From the NCBI GenBank assembly GCA_046714175.1, contig JBKKBI010000084.1, positions 1 through 64,000 of the forward strand: a DNA stretch of 64,000 bases, in the 5' to 3' direction. Made by a program: the position numbers and the translations under genes. Under the pieces are notes generated by a model, which did not search any database, was not told where the DNA came from, and saw only the letters and a list, made by a program, of their open reading frames with translations. This stretch comes from UBA11373 sp046714175. GTDB taxonomy: Bacteria; Actinomycetota; Acidimicrobiia; Spongiisociales; UBA11373. Position 1 is the first letter of the stretch. Every line of letters starts with the position of its first letter. Below, piece after piece: positions 10,027 to 20,090 of the stretch.

Positions 10027-11409
10027 ATGCTTGCATTCGCCTGGCTTGCCGCAAGCCGCGGCGAAGCGGTGGGGCGCGTCAACGATGCTGCGTCACGGAC
10101 GACCAAACCTGTGCCTCGCGCCGAGCGGATCATCGTTGCGAACCCTGCGAACTACCAGTCGCTGCTGCGCACGCTGAAACCCGGCGATACGCTGCTGCTC
10201 GCTTCCGGCGACTACGACGATCCACAAGGCGCACCGGGCCTGCCGGTATTCGACCTTCACGGGGCCGAAGGCGCACCGATCACGATCAGCGGCCCCGAGT
10301 CCGGCCGCCAGGCCGTGCTGTTCGGCCGCTCCAGCCACAACACGGTCCGCATCGGCAACTCGAGCCATGTCGTCATCCGCAACCTGGTCATCGATGGGAG
10401 AAACCAGGGCGGTGATGGCGTGAATGGTCAGGGCCTCTCGCACCACATCACGCTCGAGAACCTGACCATTCGCGGCGTGGGCGGAAGCCAGGGGGTGGTC
10501 GGCATTTCGACCAATCGCGCGCCGGTGTGGAACTGGACCATCCGCGGCAACCTGATCACCGGTGCGGGAACCGGCATGTACCTGGGCAATTCCGACGGCA
10601 GGGAGCCGTTCGTGGCGGGGCTGATCGAGCACAATCTGGTCACCGGCAGCATCGGCTACGCCATCCAGATCAAGCACCAGGTCGCCTGGCCCAACGTCGC
10701 CGGAATGCCTGTCGGCACGACTGCCACCTTGATCCGGCACAACGTGCTGGCCAAAGGCGCGAACAGCGCGATCGGGAAGGATGCGAGGCCGAACCTGCTG
10801 GTCGGCGACGTGCCGGCGACCGGCCCCGGGAGCGGCAACCGGTACGAGATCTACGGTAACTTCCTCTACGGCAATCCGACCGAAGCGCTGTTTCAGGGCG
10901 AGGGCAACATCGCGTTCTACAGCAATCTGCTGGTCAACGAGACCGGCCCGGGTGTCGTCATCCAACCGCACAACGGCCGCGTCCGCGATGTCCGCATCTT
11001 CGGCAACACGATCGTCACGTCTGGGCAGCCCATCGTGATCCACCGGGGCGACCCCGCCTATGCGCAGCGGGTCGACGTGAACGCGGTGTTCGCGGGCGCG
11101 GGGATCGTGGCCGAGAGCCAGTTCGGCAACATCGTGGGCAGTTTCGCCGACGCCGCGCGCCACCTCGCGGGGCCGCACCTGCCACCCGGCAAGCTCGACC
11201 TCCATGCGAAACGCGCGATGGCGCGAGGCCCGCAAATCGATCCGCGCGAGTGGACCTCGTTTACCGATTTTCAACTCGACTTCGATGGCGAGCCGCGCGA
11301 TTGGCGGGTTCGCGGCGCCTACGCCCGCGAAGGCGGGAATCGCCGCTGGGCGCCGCAACTCGAGCGCAAGCCCTGCGCGGCGGCGATACGCGATTGCGGC
11401 TGGCGTTAG
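10027..11409 (+). CDS. Predicted secreted/periplasmic right-handed parallel beta-helix protein
   Basis: The 460-residue product is dominated by short beta-strand turns with repeated N/G-rich motifs (HVVIRNLVIDGRN, ITLENLTIRGVGG, WTIRGNLITGAGTG, YEIYGNFLYGN, VRIFGNTIV). This is characteristic of NosD/pectate-lyase-like right-handed beta-helices and resembles chondroitinase-B-like proteins. Substrate is unknown and no catalytic residues can be assigned. A short hydrophobic start (MLAFAWLAAS) could be part of a signal peptide; the in-frame TTG at 10021 is an alternative start. The gene interrupts the usual zapD-yacG adjacency, so it is probably a lineage-specific insertion. Confidence 0.75.
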   Translation: MLAFAWLAASRGEAVGRVNDAASRTTKPVPRAERIIVANPANYQSLLRTLKPGDTLLLASGDYDDPQGAPGLPVFDLHGAEGAPITISGPESGRQAVLFGRSSHNTVRIGNSSHVVIRNLVIDGRNQGGDGVNGQGLSHHITLENLTIRGVGGSQGVVGISTNRAPVWNWTIRGNLITGAGTGMYLGNSDGREPFVAGLIEHNLVTGSIGYAIQIKHQVAWPNVAGMPVGTTATLIRHNVLAKGANSAIGKDARPNLLVGDVPATGPGSGNRYEIYGNFLYGNPTEALFQGEGNIAFYSNLLVNETGPGVVIQPHNGRVRDVRIFGNTIVTSGQPIVIHRGDPAYAQRVDVNAVFAGAGIVAESQFGNIVGSFADAARHLAGPHLPPGKLDLHAKRAMARGPQIDPREWTSFTDFQLDFDGEPRDWRVRGAYAREGGNRRWAPQLERKPCAAAIRDCGWR

Positions 11410-11436
11410 AATGAAATCCGTCGCCCGTGGCGCACT

Positions 11437-11649
11437 TTGGAAGCGATGACGATACCCCGCGTCGTGAACTGCCCCACCTGCAATGCGCCCGTCGAGTGGA
11501 TGCGAGCGTCGCGATGGCGGCCGTTCTGCTCGGAGCGCTGCAAGCTGATCGACTTCGGCGCCTGGGCGAACGAGTCGTACCGCATTCCCGCGGTCGAGCG
11601 CGACGACGACGAAGATGACATGAAGGATGATGCCGCTGCGCGGCCATGA
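11437..11649 (+). CDS. yacG: DNA gyrase inhibitor / zinc-ribbon protein YacG
   Basis: YacG is a small zinc protein that binds GyrB and inhibits gyrase in E. coli. The product is 70 residues with the four zinc-binding cysteines in CPTC and CSERC, followed by KLIDFGAWANESYRIP, the family core. The in-frame ATG at 11446 is an alternative start. The acidic C-terminal tail (DDDEDDMKDDAAARP) is partly encoded by the first copy of a 33-bp repeat. Confidence 0.92.
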   Translation: MEAMTIPRVVNCPTCNAPVEWMRASRWRPFCSERCKLIDFGAWANESYRIPAVERDDDEDDMKDDAAARP

Positions 11650-11748
11650 AGCATGAAGGATGACGCCGCTGCGCGGCTATGAAGAATGAGAAGGACGCGC
11701 GGTCGCTCGCGCCCTTCTTCATCTTTCATCTTTCATTCTTCATGTTTC
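11620..11748. repeat. 33-bp tandem duplication plus heptanucleotide arms between convergent genes
   Basis: Two adjacent 33-bp copies (11620-11652 and 11653-11685) are identical at 30 of 33 positions; each contains GCCGC-TGC-GCGGC, a small hairpin. On the right, opposite-orientation 7-bp units run 11721-11748 (atctttc, atctttc, attcttc, atgtttc), complementary in type to the gaagNat units on the left. The element supplies the last codons of both convergent genes, yacG and Nudix-ThiE. Confidence 0.8.
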
Positions 11749-12683
11749 TCCGTCCAGGCGCCGCGCCGCATCGCGATGCCGTGCGCTCCTCGCGTGAGCG
11801 CTTCGGGAAGGTCCGCGGCGGTCAGGCCGCCGAGCGCGTAGACCGGGTTGCGCGTGCGCAGGATCGCGCGTACGAATCCGTCCCATCCGATCAGGCGCAC
11901 CCCGGGGTGGGTCGGGGTTGCCCGCACCGGGCCCATCACCGCGAAATCGCAGCCGGCATCGGCCGCCCTTGCGAGTTCCCGCGCATCGTGACAGGAAGCG
12001 CCGACCAGCATTGCGTCGGGGCGGGCGACGCCGCTCATCAATCGCGCCGCACTCCAGTGCACCCCATCGAGTCCGAGCCTGCGCGCGACCTCGGCCTCGC
12101 CGTTCAGCAACACCCTCGCGCCGTGCACGCGGGCCAGCGCGTGCAGCCGTTGCGCGAATCGCTCCACACGCGCGGCGGGCCAGTCCTTTTCGCGCACTTG
12201 CACCATGGCGAGACCCCGCGCGAAGGCGGCCTCGGCCCGCGCGAGGAACTCCTCTTCGCCGAGATCGCCGGCGCAAGTGATGCCATAGACCGGCGGCAGG
12301 AGCAGCGCCGCCATCACCGGCGTGTTGGCGGGGAGCAGCGGGGCGATGTCGAACCGGCCCGGCTGCTGCCAGCTGAAGGCCTGGCCGTCGTGGCCGTGCG
12401 GCTCACCGCGCCAGGCGAACACGCGAAAGAAATTCAGTTCGACGTGCGCATGCGGATAGACGAACTCCTGCACCATCCAGGGCGTCGCCGTCGTGACGTC
12501 GATGCCGAGTTCCTCGCGCAACTCGCGCTCGAGCGCGTGGCGCGGCGTTTCCCCAGGCTCCAACTTGCCCCCGGGAAATTCCCAATAGCCTGCGTAGGGC
12601 TTGCCGTGCGGACGTTGTGCCAGCAGCACGCGACCGTCCGGCCGCACCATTACCGCGGCCGCAACGCGCACCATGCCGCTCAT
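11733..12683 (-). CDS. Nudix hydrolase (MutT-type) fused to ThiE/TenI-like domain
   Basis: This 316-residue two-domain protein starts with MSGMVRVAAAVMVRPDGRVL. It has an N-terminal Nudix domain (about 1-130) with Nudix box GKLEPGETPRHALERELREE, likely sanitising oxidised dGTP as MutT does. The C-terminal part (about 140-316) is a TIM-barrel ThiE/TenI-like domain (VREKDWP, GVHWSAARL, VMGPVRATPTHPG, YALGGL). The fusion is common in beta- and gammaproteobacteria; whether the ThiE-like half makes thiamine phosphate is uncertain. The start overlaps the upstream ATPase stop (ATGA). The frame is open to 12911, but nothing upstream resembles the family. Confidence 0.9.
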   Translation of the reverse strand: MSGMVRVAAAVMVRPDGRVLLAQRPHGKPYAGYWEFPGGKLEPGETPRHALERELREELGIDVTTATPWMVQEFVYPHAHVELNFFRVFAWRGEPHGHDGQAFSWQQPGRFDIAPLLPANTPVMAALLLPPVYGITCAGDLGEEEFLARAEAAFARGLAMVQVREKDWPAARVERFAQRLHALARVHGARVLLNGEAEVARRLGLDGVHWSAARLMSGVARPDAMLVGASCHDARELARAADAGCDFAVMGPVRATPTHPGVRLIGWDGFVRAILRTRNPVYALGGLTAADLPEALTRGAHGIAMRRGAWTEKHEE

Positions 12684-13603
12684 CGCCGCGCAGCGGGCTT
12701 CGCGAGCGAGCGGGCGCCGGCGTAGCCCTTCGCGAACTGCCAGGCGACACGGCCCGAGCGCGAGCCGCGCTGCAATGCGTACTGGATCGCCTCGCGCTGG
12801 CGGCTGTCGCGCTCGCGTGCGCTTCCCGCCGGTTTGATGCTGAAATGCGCGAGCCAGCCGTGCACCGCGGCAAGGTAGTCGTCCTGCGAGAACGGGTAGA
12901 ACGAAATCCACAGCCCGAAGCGCTCGGACAGCGAATTCTTCTCCTCGACCGACTCGCCCGGATGCACCTCCTCGCCGACGTGCCGGGTCGCCAGATTCTC
13001 GCTCATGTACTCGGGCATCAGATGGCGCCGGTTCGACGTCGCGTAAATCGCGACGTTGTTCGCGGCACCGGCGATCGAGCCGTCGAGCGCGACCTTGAGC
13101 GCCTTGTAGCCGGATTCGCCGGCGTCAAAGGTCAGATCGTCGCAGAACACGATGAAGCGCTCGGGTCGGGCTTCGATGCGTTCCACGATGTCGGGCAGGT
13201 CGACCAGATCGGCCTTGTCGACCTCGATCATCCGCAGGCCCCTGGCCCGGTACTTCCCCAGCATCGCCTTGACCAGCGATGACTTGCCGGTGCCCCGCGA
13301 GCCGGTCAGCAGCACGTTGTTCGCGGGAAGTCCCGCGACAAACTGCCGCGTGTTCTGTTCGATGGCCTGCTTCTGGGCATCGATCGCCACCAGGTCGTCG
13401 GGATCGATCGCATGCGGATGCGCAACCGGCTGCAGGTAGCCGAGTCCTCCGCGCTTGCGCCAGCGCGCCGCCGCGATCTTGCCCCACGCGGGCTCGGGCT
13501 GCAGCGGTGGCAACAGCGCCTCGACCCGCGCGAGCACCTGGTCGGCCCGCGCGAACAGCGCGTCGACGCGTTGGGTCAGGCGGTCGAGGTCGGCCAGCTT
13601 CAT
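12680..13603 (-). CDS. DUF815-family AAA+ ATPase
   Basis: This cytoplasmic AAA+ protein of unknown role has 307 residues. A coiled N-terminal segment precedes the family motif DDLVAIDAQKQAIEQNTRQF, Walker A GSRGTGKSS (about 101-109), Walker B FIVFCDDLTF and sensor YATSNRRHLMPE. It is often found next to argJ and MutT genes in betaproteobacteria, as here, and is coupled to the Nudix-ThiE gene by a 4-bp overlap and separated from argJ by 3 bp. Confidence 0.9.
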   Translation of the reverse strand: MKLADLDRLTQRVDALFARADQVLARVEALLPPLQPEPAWGKIAAARWRKRGGLGYLQPVAHPHAIDPDDLVAIDAQKQAIEQNTRQFVAGLPANNVLLTGSRGTGKSSLVKAMLGKYRARGLRMIEVDKADLVDLPDIVERIEARPERFIVFCDDLTFDAGESGYKALKVALDGSIAGAANNVAIYATSNRRHLMPEYMSENLATRHVGEEVHPGESVEEKNSLSERFGLWISFYPFSQDDYLAAVHGWLAHFSIKPAGSARERDSRQREAIQYALQRGSRSGRVAWQFAKGYAGARSLAKPAARR

Positions 13604-13606
13604 ACC

Positions 13607-14860
13607 CTAGCTTCGATAGTCCGCGTTGATCGACACGTAGTCGTGCGACAGGTCGCAGGTCCACACCGTCGCGCGCGCAGCGTTGCTGCCCGAAGCGCGG
13701 CCGAGATCGACGCGGACCGTGATCTCCTCCTGCCTCAAAACGCGCTGGCCGTCCTCCTCGCGGTACGCCGGCGAACGCCCGCCGTGATCGACCACCAGCA
13801 CGTCGTCGAGCCAAAACGACACGCGCGCGGGATCGAGATCCGGCGGCGCGGCGTTGCCGATCGCGCACACGATGCGGCCCAGGTTCGGATCCGAGGCGAA
13901 GAACGCGGTCTTGATCAGCGGCGAATGCGCGATGCCGAACGCGACCTTCCGGCATTCCTCGACCGAGCGCCCGCCCTCGACTCGCACAGCGATGAACTTG
14001 GTCGCCCCTTCGCCGTCGCGGACGATCGCCTGCGCGAGTTCAACGCACACCTCCGCGATCGCTGCGCGAACGGCCGTCAATCGCGGGTCGGCGGCGGAGC
14101 GCAGCGGGGCCAACGGTACGCGCCCGCTGGCGGCGAGCACGAAGCTGTCGTTGGTCGAGGTGTCGCCGTCGACGGTCGCGGCATTGAACGACAGGTCGGC
14201 GACTTCCCGCGCCAGCGCGCCGAGCAGGTCGGCCGCGATCGGGGCGTCGGTGGCCACGAACGACAGCATGGTGGCCATGTTGGGGTGAATCATGCCGGCG
14301 CCCTTCGCGATCCCGGTGATCGTGATCGGCACCCCGTCGACGGTGAGGCGTCGCGACGCGCCCTTCGGCACGGTGTCGGTGGTCATGATCGCGCGCGCCG
14401 CCGCGTGCCAGCCGTCGGCTCGGGTGGCCGCGTGAGCAGCAGGCAGCGCGGCGACGATTCGATCCACCGGCAGCGGCTCCATGATCACGCCGGTCGAAAA
14501 CGGCAGGATTTCCTCGGGCGCGCAGCCCAGCAACGCAGCAGCCGCCGTGCAGGTGGATCGCGCGGCGTTGAGGCCCGGCTGTCCGGTACCGGCATTGGCG
14601 TTGCCGGCGTTGACGATGAGCGCCCGCGTCGATGCGCCGGCGCGATGCTGGTGAGCGAGGTGCTCGCGGCACACCGTCACCGGCGCCGCGCAAAAGCGGT
14701 TCTGCGTGAACACGCCCGCGGCGACGGTGCCCGGCTCGCAGACGATCAGCAGCACGTCGTCGCGCTGCCAATTCTTGATGCGCCCCGCGGCCGCGCCCAG
14801 CGCAATGCCCTGCACCGGCAGCAGCGAATCAGGGGTTGGCGGCGTGTAGCGGACGGGCAT
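13607..14860 (-). CDS. argJ: Bifunctional ornithine acetyltransferase / N-acetylglutamate synthase
   Basis: ArgJ recycles the acetyl group in arginine synthesis and, when bifunctional, also makes N-acetylglutamate. The product is 417 residues with GNANAGTG (86-93) and the autocleavage site KGAGMIHPNMATML, where A196-T197 is cut and T197 becomes the nucleophile of the beta chain. The C-terminus SHDYVSINADYRS is typical. It lies directly downstream of secA on the minus strand, the usual betaproteobacterial order. Confidence 0.96.
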   Translation of the reverse strand: MPVRYTPPTPDSLLPVQGIALGAAAGRIKNWQRDDVLLIVCEPGTVAAGVFTQNRFCAAPVTVCREHLAHQHRAGASTRALIVNAGNANAGTGQPGLNAARSTCTAAAALLGCAPEEILPFSTGVIMEPLPVDRIVAALPAAHAATRADGWHAAARAIMTTDTVPKGASRRLTVDGVPITITGIAKGAGMIHPNMATMLSFVATDAPIAADLLGALAREVADLSFNAATVDGDTSTNDSFVLAASGRVPLAPLRSAADPRLTAVRAAIAEVCVELAQAIVRDGEGATKFIAVRVEGGRSVEECRKVAFGIAHSPLIKTAFFASDPNLGRIVCAIGNAAPPDLDPARVSFWLDDVLVVDHGGRSPAYREEDGQRVLRQEEITVRVDLGRASGSNAARATVWTCDLSHDYVSINADYRS

Positions 14861-14864
14861 CGTT

Positions 14865-14980
14865 GGAGGGACTGGGGATTAGGGGCTAGGGACCGCCAGT
14901 GCATTGCGTCGGGCAGTGACTGACGATCGACAGGCGTCACGCGTTGCACGACAAAGCCGCTCCCTAGTCCCTAGTCCCAG
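14865..14980. repeat. Inverted heptanucleotide arrays in the secA-argJ gap
   Basis: Left arm 14865-14892 holds four 7-bp units (ggaggga, ctgggga, ttagggg, ctaggga). Right arm 14961-14980 holds the reverse-complement type (tccctag, tccctag, tcccag). About 68 bp separate the arms. The element occupies the whole gap between the secA stop and the argJ start and could form a hairpin in the transcript. Confidence 0.8.
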
Positions 14981-14982
14981 CT

Positions 14983-17718
<2,736 letters not shown>

Positions 17719-17727
17719 GAAGGCGTC

Positions 17728-17733
17728 ATTGTA
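17728..17733 (-). promoter_or_regulatory. Candidate -10 element for secA (TACAAT)
   Basis: TACAAT lies 9 nt upstream of the secA ATG on the minus strand, a 5/6 match to TATAAT. A weak TTCCGA hexamer lies 17 bp further upstream. No Shine-Dalgarno sequence is visible, so the transcript may be leaderless or nearly so, which is common in actinobacteria. It sits on the actinobacterial side of the junction. Confidence 0.45.
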
Positions 17734-17821
17734 TCGGAGGGGAATTCCTGTCGGAATCCCTCATGAGCCGACAGCCGACAGCCCCAGCCAACCGAGCAGC
17801 AGGATCCGGCCTTCCGTCGTC

Positions 17822-18502
17822 TCAGAGAGCGATGAGGTCTTCCCGGATGGCGTACAGGACTGCCTCGTTGCGCGAGTGAAGGCCGAGCTTGTCCAGGACG
17901 TTGCGCACGTGGTTCTTGACGGTGTTCTCGCTGATGAACAGAACCTCACCGATGTCCTTCGAGGTCATGCCGCGGGCCACATGCTGCAAAACCTCTAGCT
18001 CCCTTCCGGTGAGCGTGGGCCTACGCGCCGCAGTGAACTCCTGGTGGCGAAGCAGTTGAAAGAGTACGTCCAGCAGTTTCCCGGTCATACCGGTCGAGAG
18101 GGCGGCGCCCCCTGAGGCGACGTCACGGAGCGACCGGGCCAGATCATCGAACGACCCGTCCTTGGAGAGGTAACCCCGGGCGCCGGCCCGAATGCACTCG
18201 AGGAGATCCTCCTCGGACTCACTACCGGAGAGCATCACCACCTTGGTGGCGGGGCTGGCTACGCGGATCTTCTCCACCACGTCAAGACCCGACAGGCCCG
18301 GCATCAGGATGTCGAGCACCACCAGGTCGGGCTGGAGCTGGTCGCACAGGGAAACCGCTCCCTCGGCGTCGCGAGCCTCCCCGGAGACGCGAAAACCAGC
18401 CCGGGAGAGGGCGGCGGCCAGGCCGGTGCGGAAGAGATCCGCATCATCCACGACGACGACGCTGGTGCTCGTTGTGCTGGTGCTCAATGTTCTGGTGCTC
18501 AC
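17822..18502 (-). CDS. NarL/FixJ-family response regulator
   Basis: This transcription factor of 226 residues has a receiver domain (about 15-130) with acidic pair DD at 19-20, phosphoacceptor D64 in VVLDILMPG and K114, plus a LuxR-type helix-turn-helix (about 160-222; LTGRELEVLQHVARGMTSKDIGE). No sensor kinase is adjacent. The first 15 residues are an imperfect Ser/Thr pentapeptide repeat (MSTRT-LSTST-TSTSV) encoded by a 15-bp DNA repeat. The start overlaps the hpf stop (ATGA), so it is coupled to hpf and sits between hpf and secA, where most actinobacteria have no gene. Confidence 0.92.
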   Translation of the reverse strand: MSTRTLSTSTTSTSVVVVDDADLFRTGLAAALSRAGFRVSGEARDAEGAVSLCDQLQPDLVVLDILMPGLSGLDVVEKIRVASPATKVVMLSGSESEEDLLECIRAGARGYLSKDGSFDDLARSLRDVASGGAALSTGMTGKLLDVLFQLLRHQEFTAARRPTLTGRELEVLQHVARGMTSKDIGEVLFISENTVKNHVRNVLDKLGLHSRNEAVLYAIREDLIAL

Positions 18503-19047
18503 TGTGGCTCTATCAGCCCCAGGCTTCCCCCGCGGCGCCGATACAGCACTCCGTACTGATCGGTGTCCGCATTGAGGAACAGATAGAAGCTGTGTTCAAG
18601 CAGTTCCATCTGAAGGGCCGCCTCCTCGGGTGTCATCGGCTTGACCACGAATCGCTTTACCCGCTCGATTCGTGGTGTCTGGTCTTCTGGTTCTTCGTCC
18701 CCAGCGACCCCGTCATTGAGCCGTTTCTCCCCGCCCCGGCGGTGCTTGTCGATGATCCGCTCCTTGAGCCGGCGCAACCGGGTGGCGTATTTCTCGACCA
18801 CGAGGTCCAGGGCGGACCGCTCGTCCGCTCCCGCCGCCTCGACGCGGACCACGTGCCCGGCAACCCGTGAAGTCACCTCCACCCGAAAACGGCCTTCCGA
18901 AATCCGGGGGTTGCGCTCTTCGGTGAACTCGACGTCCACCTGCTCCCCGTCTTCGAACACCCGGGTGGCGTGGCGCACCTTTTCCTCAGCCAATTGGCGC
19001 AGCGCCGCAGGCAGAGTCATGTGAGTCGCATGGACACGGATTTCCAC
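18499..19047 (-). CDS. hpf: Ribosome hibernation promoting factor, long form (HPF/RaiA)
   Basis: Long HPF dimerises 70S ribosomes into inactive 100S particles in stationary phase. The product has 182 residues: an N-terminal S30AE domain (about 1-100; MEIRVHATHMTLPAALRQLA) and a C-terminal dimerisation domain (about 125-182; RFVVKPMTPEEAALQMELL, HSFYLFLNADTDQYGVLYRR). The GTG start at 19047 has a strong Shine-Dalgarno AAGGAGG six bases upstream. The comF-hpf-secA order is conserved in Actinobacteria, here with a response regulator inserted. Confidence 0.96.
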   Translation of the reverse strand: MEIRVHATHMTLPAALRQLAEEKVRHATRVFEDGEQVDVEFTEERNPRISEGRFRVEVTSRVAGHVVRVEAAGADERSALDLVVEKYATRLRRLKERIIDKHRRGGEKRLNDGVAGDEEPEDQTPRIERVKRFVVKPMTPEEAALQMELLEHSFYLFLNADTDQYGVLYRRRGGSLGLIEPQ

Positions 19048-19404
19048 GGGATCCTCCTTGCGGTCGAGCGCGACCGCACCACGGCTGGGGGGTGGGGTAC
19101 GACCGGCCGAGGCACACGCCGCGCCCTCCGGGGTGGCAAACCACCCACGGCCGGTGCGCTCGTTGCCCCGAGCGGGGTCATGACGGCATGGTAGGAGGGG
19201 GCGGGGGGCGAGGGGCGAGGGAGGAAGGGGCGAGGGTGGCGGCCGGAGGCCGGAGGCCGGAAACCGGAAACCGGAGGTCTGGTGCCTGGTGGGCGTCCGG
19301 CATCGGATAACGCGGAACCGGCAACGCTCTTGCGGGCAGCGGGCAGCGGGCAGCGGGCAGCGAGCAGCGAGCAGCGGGCAGCGGGCAGCGGGAAGCAGGA
19401 ACGG
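19048..19404. other. Intergenic region between comF and hpf
   Basis: This 357-bp gap holds the hpf ribosome-binding site at its left end and, from about 19,203, three consecutive families of 7-bp repeats. No gene is supported. The region between the hpf start and the repeats (19,050-19,190) probably contains the hpf promoter, but no clear -35/-10 pair was picked out. Confidence 0.55.
19203..19395. repeat. Three heptanucleotide arrays (GGGCGAG, RRCCGGA, CGGGCAG)
   Basis: Array 1 at about 19203-19240 has GGGCGAG-type units. Array 2 at about 19241-19276 has three ggccgga and two aaccgga units. Array 3 at 19333-19395 has nine consecutive units: four cgggcag, two cgagcag, two cgggcag and one cgggaag. 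All are 7 bp, with variation mostly at single positions. Array 3 ends about 10 bp from the comF stop. Confidence 0.88.
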
Positions 19405-19977
19405 TTACCTCACCGCCGTGGTCAGCGTGACCGCTTGCCTGATCCCGGTGATGGCCGCGGCGGCGGCGAGGGTGGCTCCCGTGGTGACGACGTCGTCGAT
19501 CAGCACGGCTCCGAGTGGCACCGGCGCCACCACATCGAAGCGAGGCCGGCCATGGGTCTGGGCCGCGGGTCCGGCGCGGCGATGCACCCACAACGGAGGT
19601 GCCAGGCCCGCCAACACGGGCACCCCGGTGGCAGCGGCAACGGAGCGGGCCAGTTCCATCGCCGGGTCGACGCCGTACCGCCAGCGCCGCAATACCACCC
19701 GGGGAATCGGAACCAGGGCCGTCGCATCCCGCGGGAGCAGCGGTGCCAGGACCGCCCCGATCCCGGGAAGCGGATCCGACTGATACTTGAGCCGATGCAC
19801 CAGTTCCCGCGCCGGGCCATCGTGGAGGAATGCCGAACGGACCAGCACGCCACCAACCCAGCGCGCCGGGGCAGGAGGCATCCGCAGGCAACAGCGGCTG
19901 CACACCGGGTCGGACCCCACGCTCGAACAGCACAAGCACCACACCCTCGGCAACCTATGCCGGAGCGGTGACATCAC
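19405..19977 (-). CDS. comF: ComF-family phosphoribosyltransferase-like protein
   Basis: ComF/GntX proteins are linked to DNA uptake in competent bacteria; their enzymatic substrate is not known. The 190-residue product has an N-terminal cysteine-rich zinc finger (WCLCCSS...CSRCC) and a type I phosphoribosyltransferase fold with the PRPP-binding loop LIDDVVTTGATL near the C-terminus. It is first in the comF-hpf-regulator-secA series and diverges from the FtsH-like gene across about 113 bp. Confidence 0.88.
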   Translation of the reverse strand: MMSPLRHRLPRVWCLCCSSVGSDPVCSRCCLRMPPAPARWVGGVLVRSAFLHDGPARELVHRLKYQSDPLPGIGAVLAPLLPRDATALVPIPRVVLRRWRYGVDPAMELARSVAAATGVPVLAGLAPPLWVHRRAGPAAQTHGRPRFDVVAPVPLGAVLIDDVVTTGATLAAAAAITGIRQAVTLTTAVR

Positions 19978-20090
19978 AACGGACTAGTGCGCATTGCCGA
20001 GCGCAATGGTCACTGCCACCACCACTCAACGCAGTACCCCGCTACCCAGAGTGTCTTAGAGTGTGGCGGAACCGCAACTGGGAGGAACCG

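Noticed and set aside
19203..19395. Possible CRISPR array
   Set aside because: Units are 7 bp and contiguous, with no spacers and no cas genes in the window.
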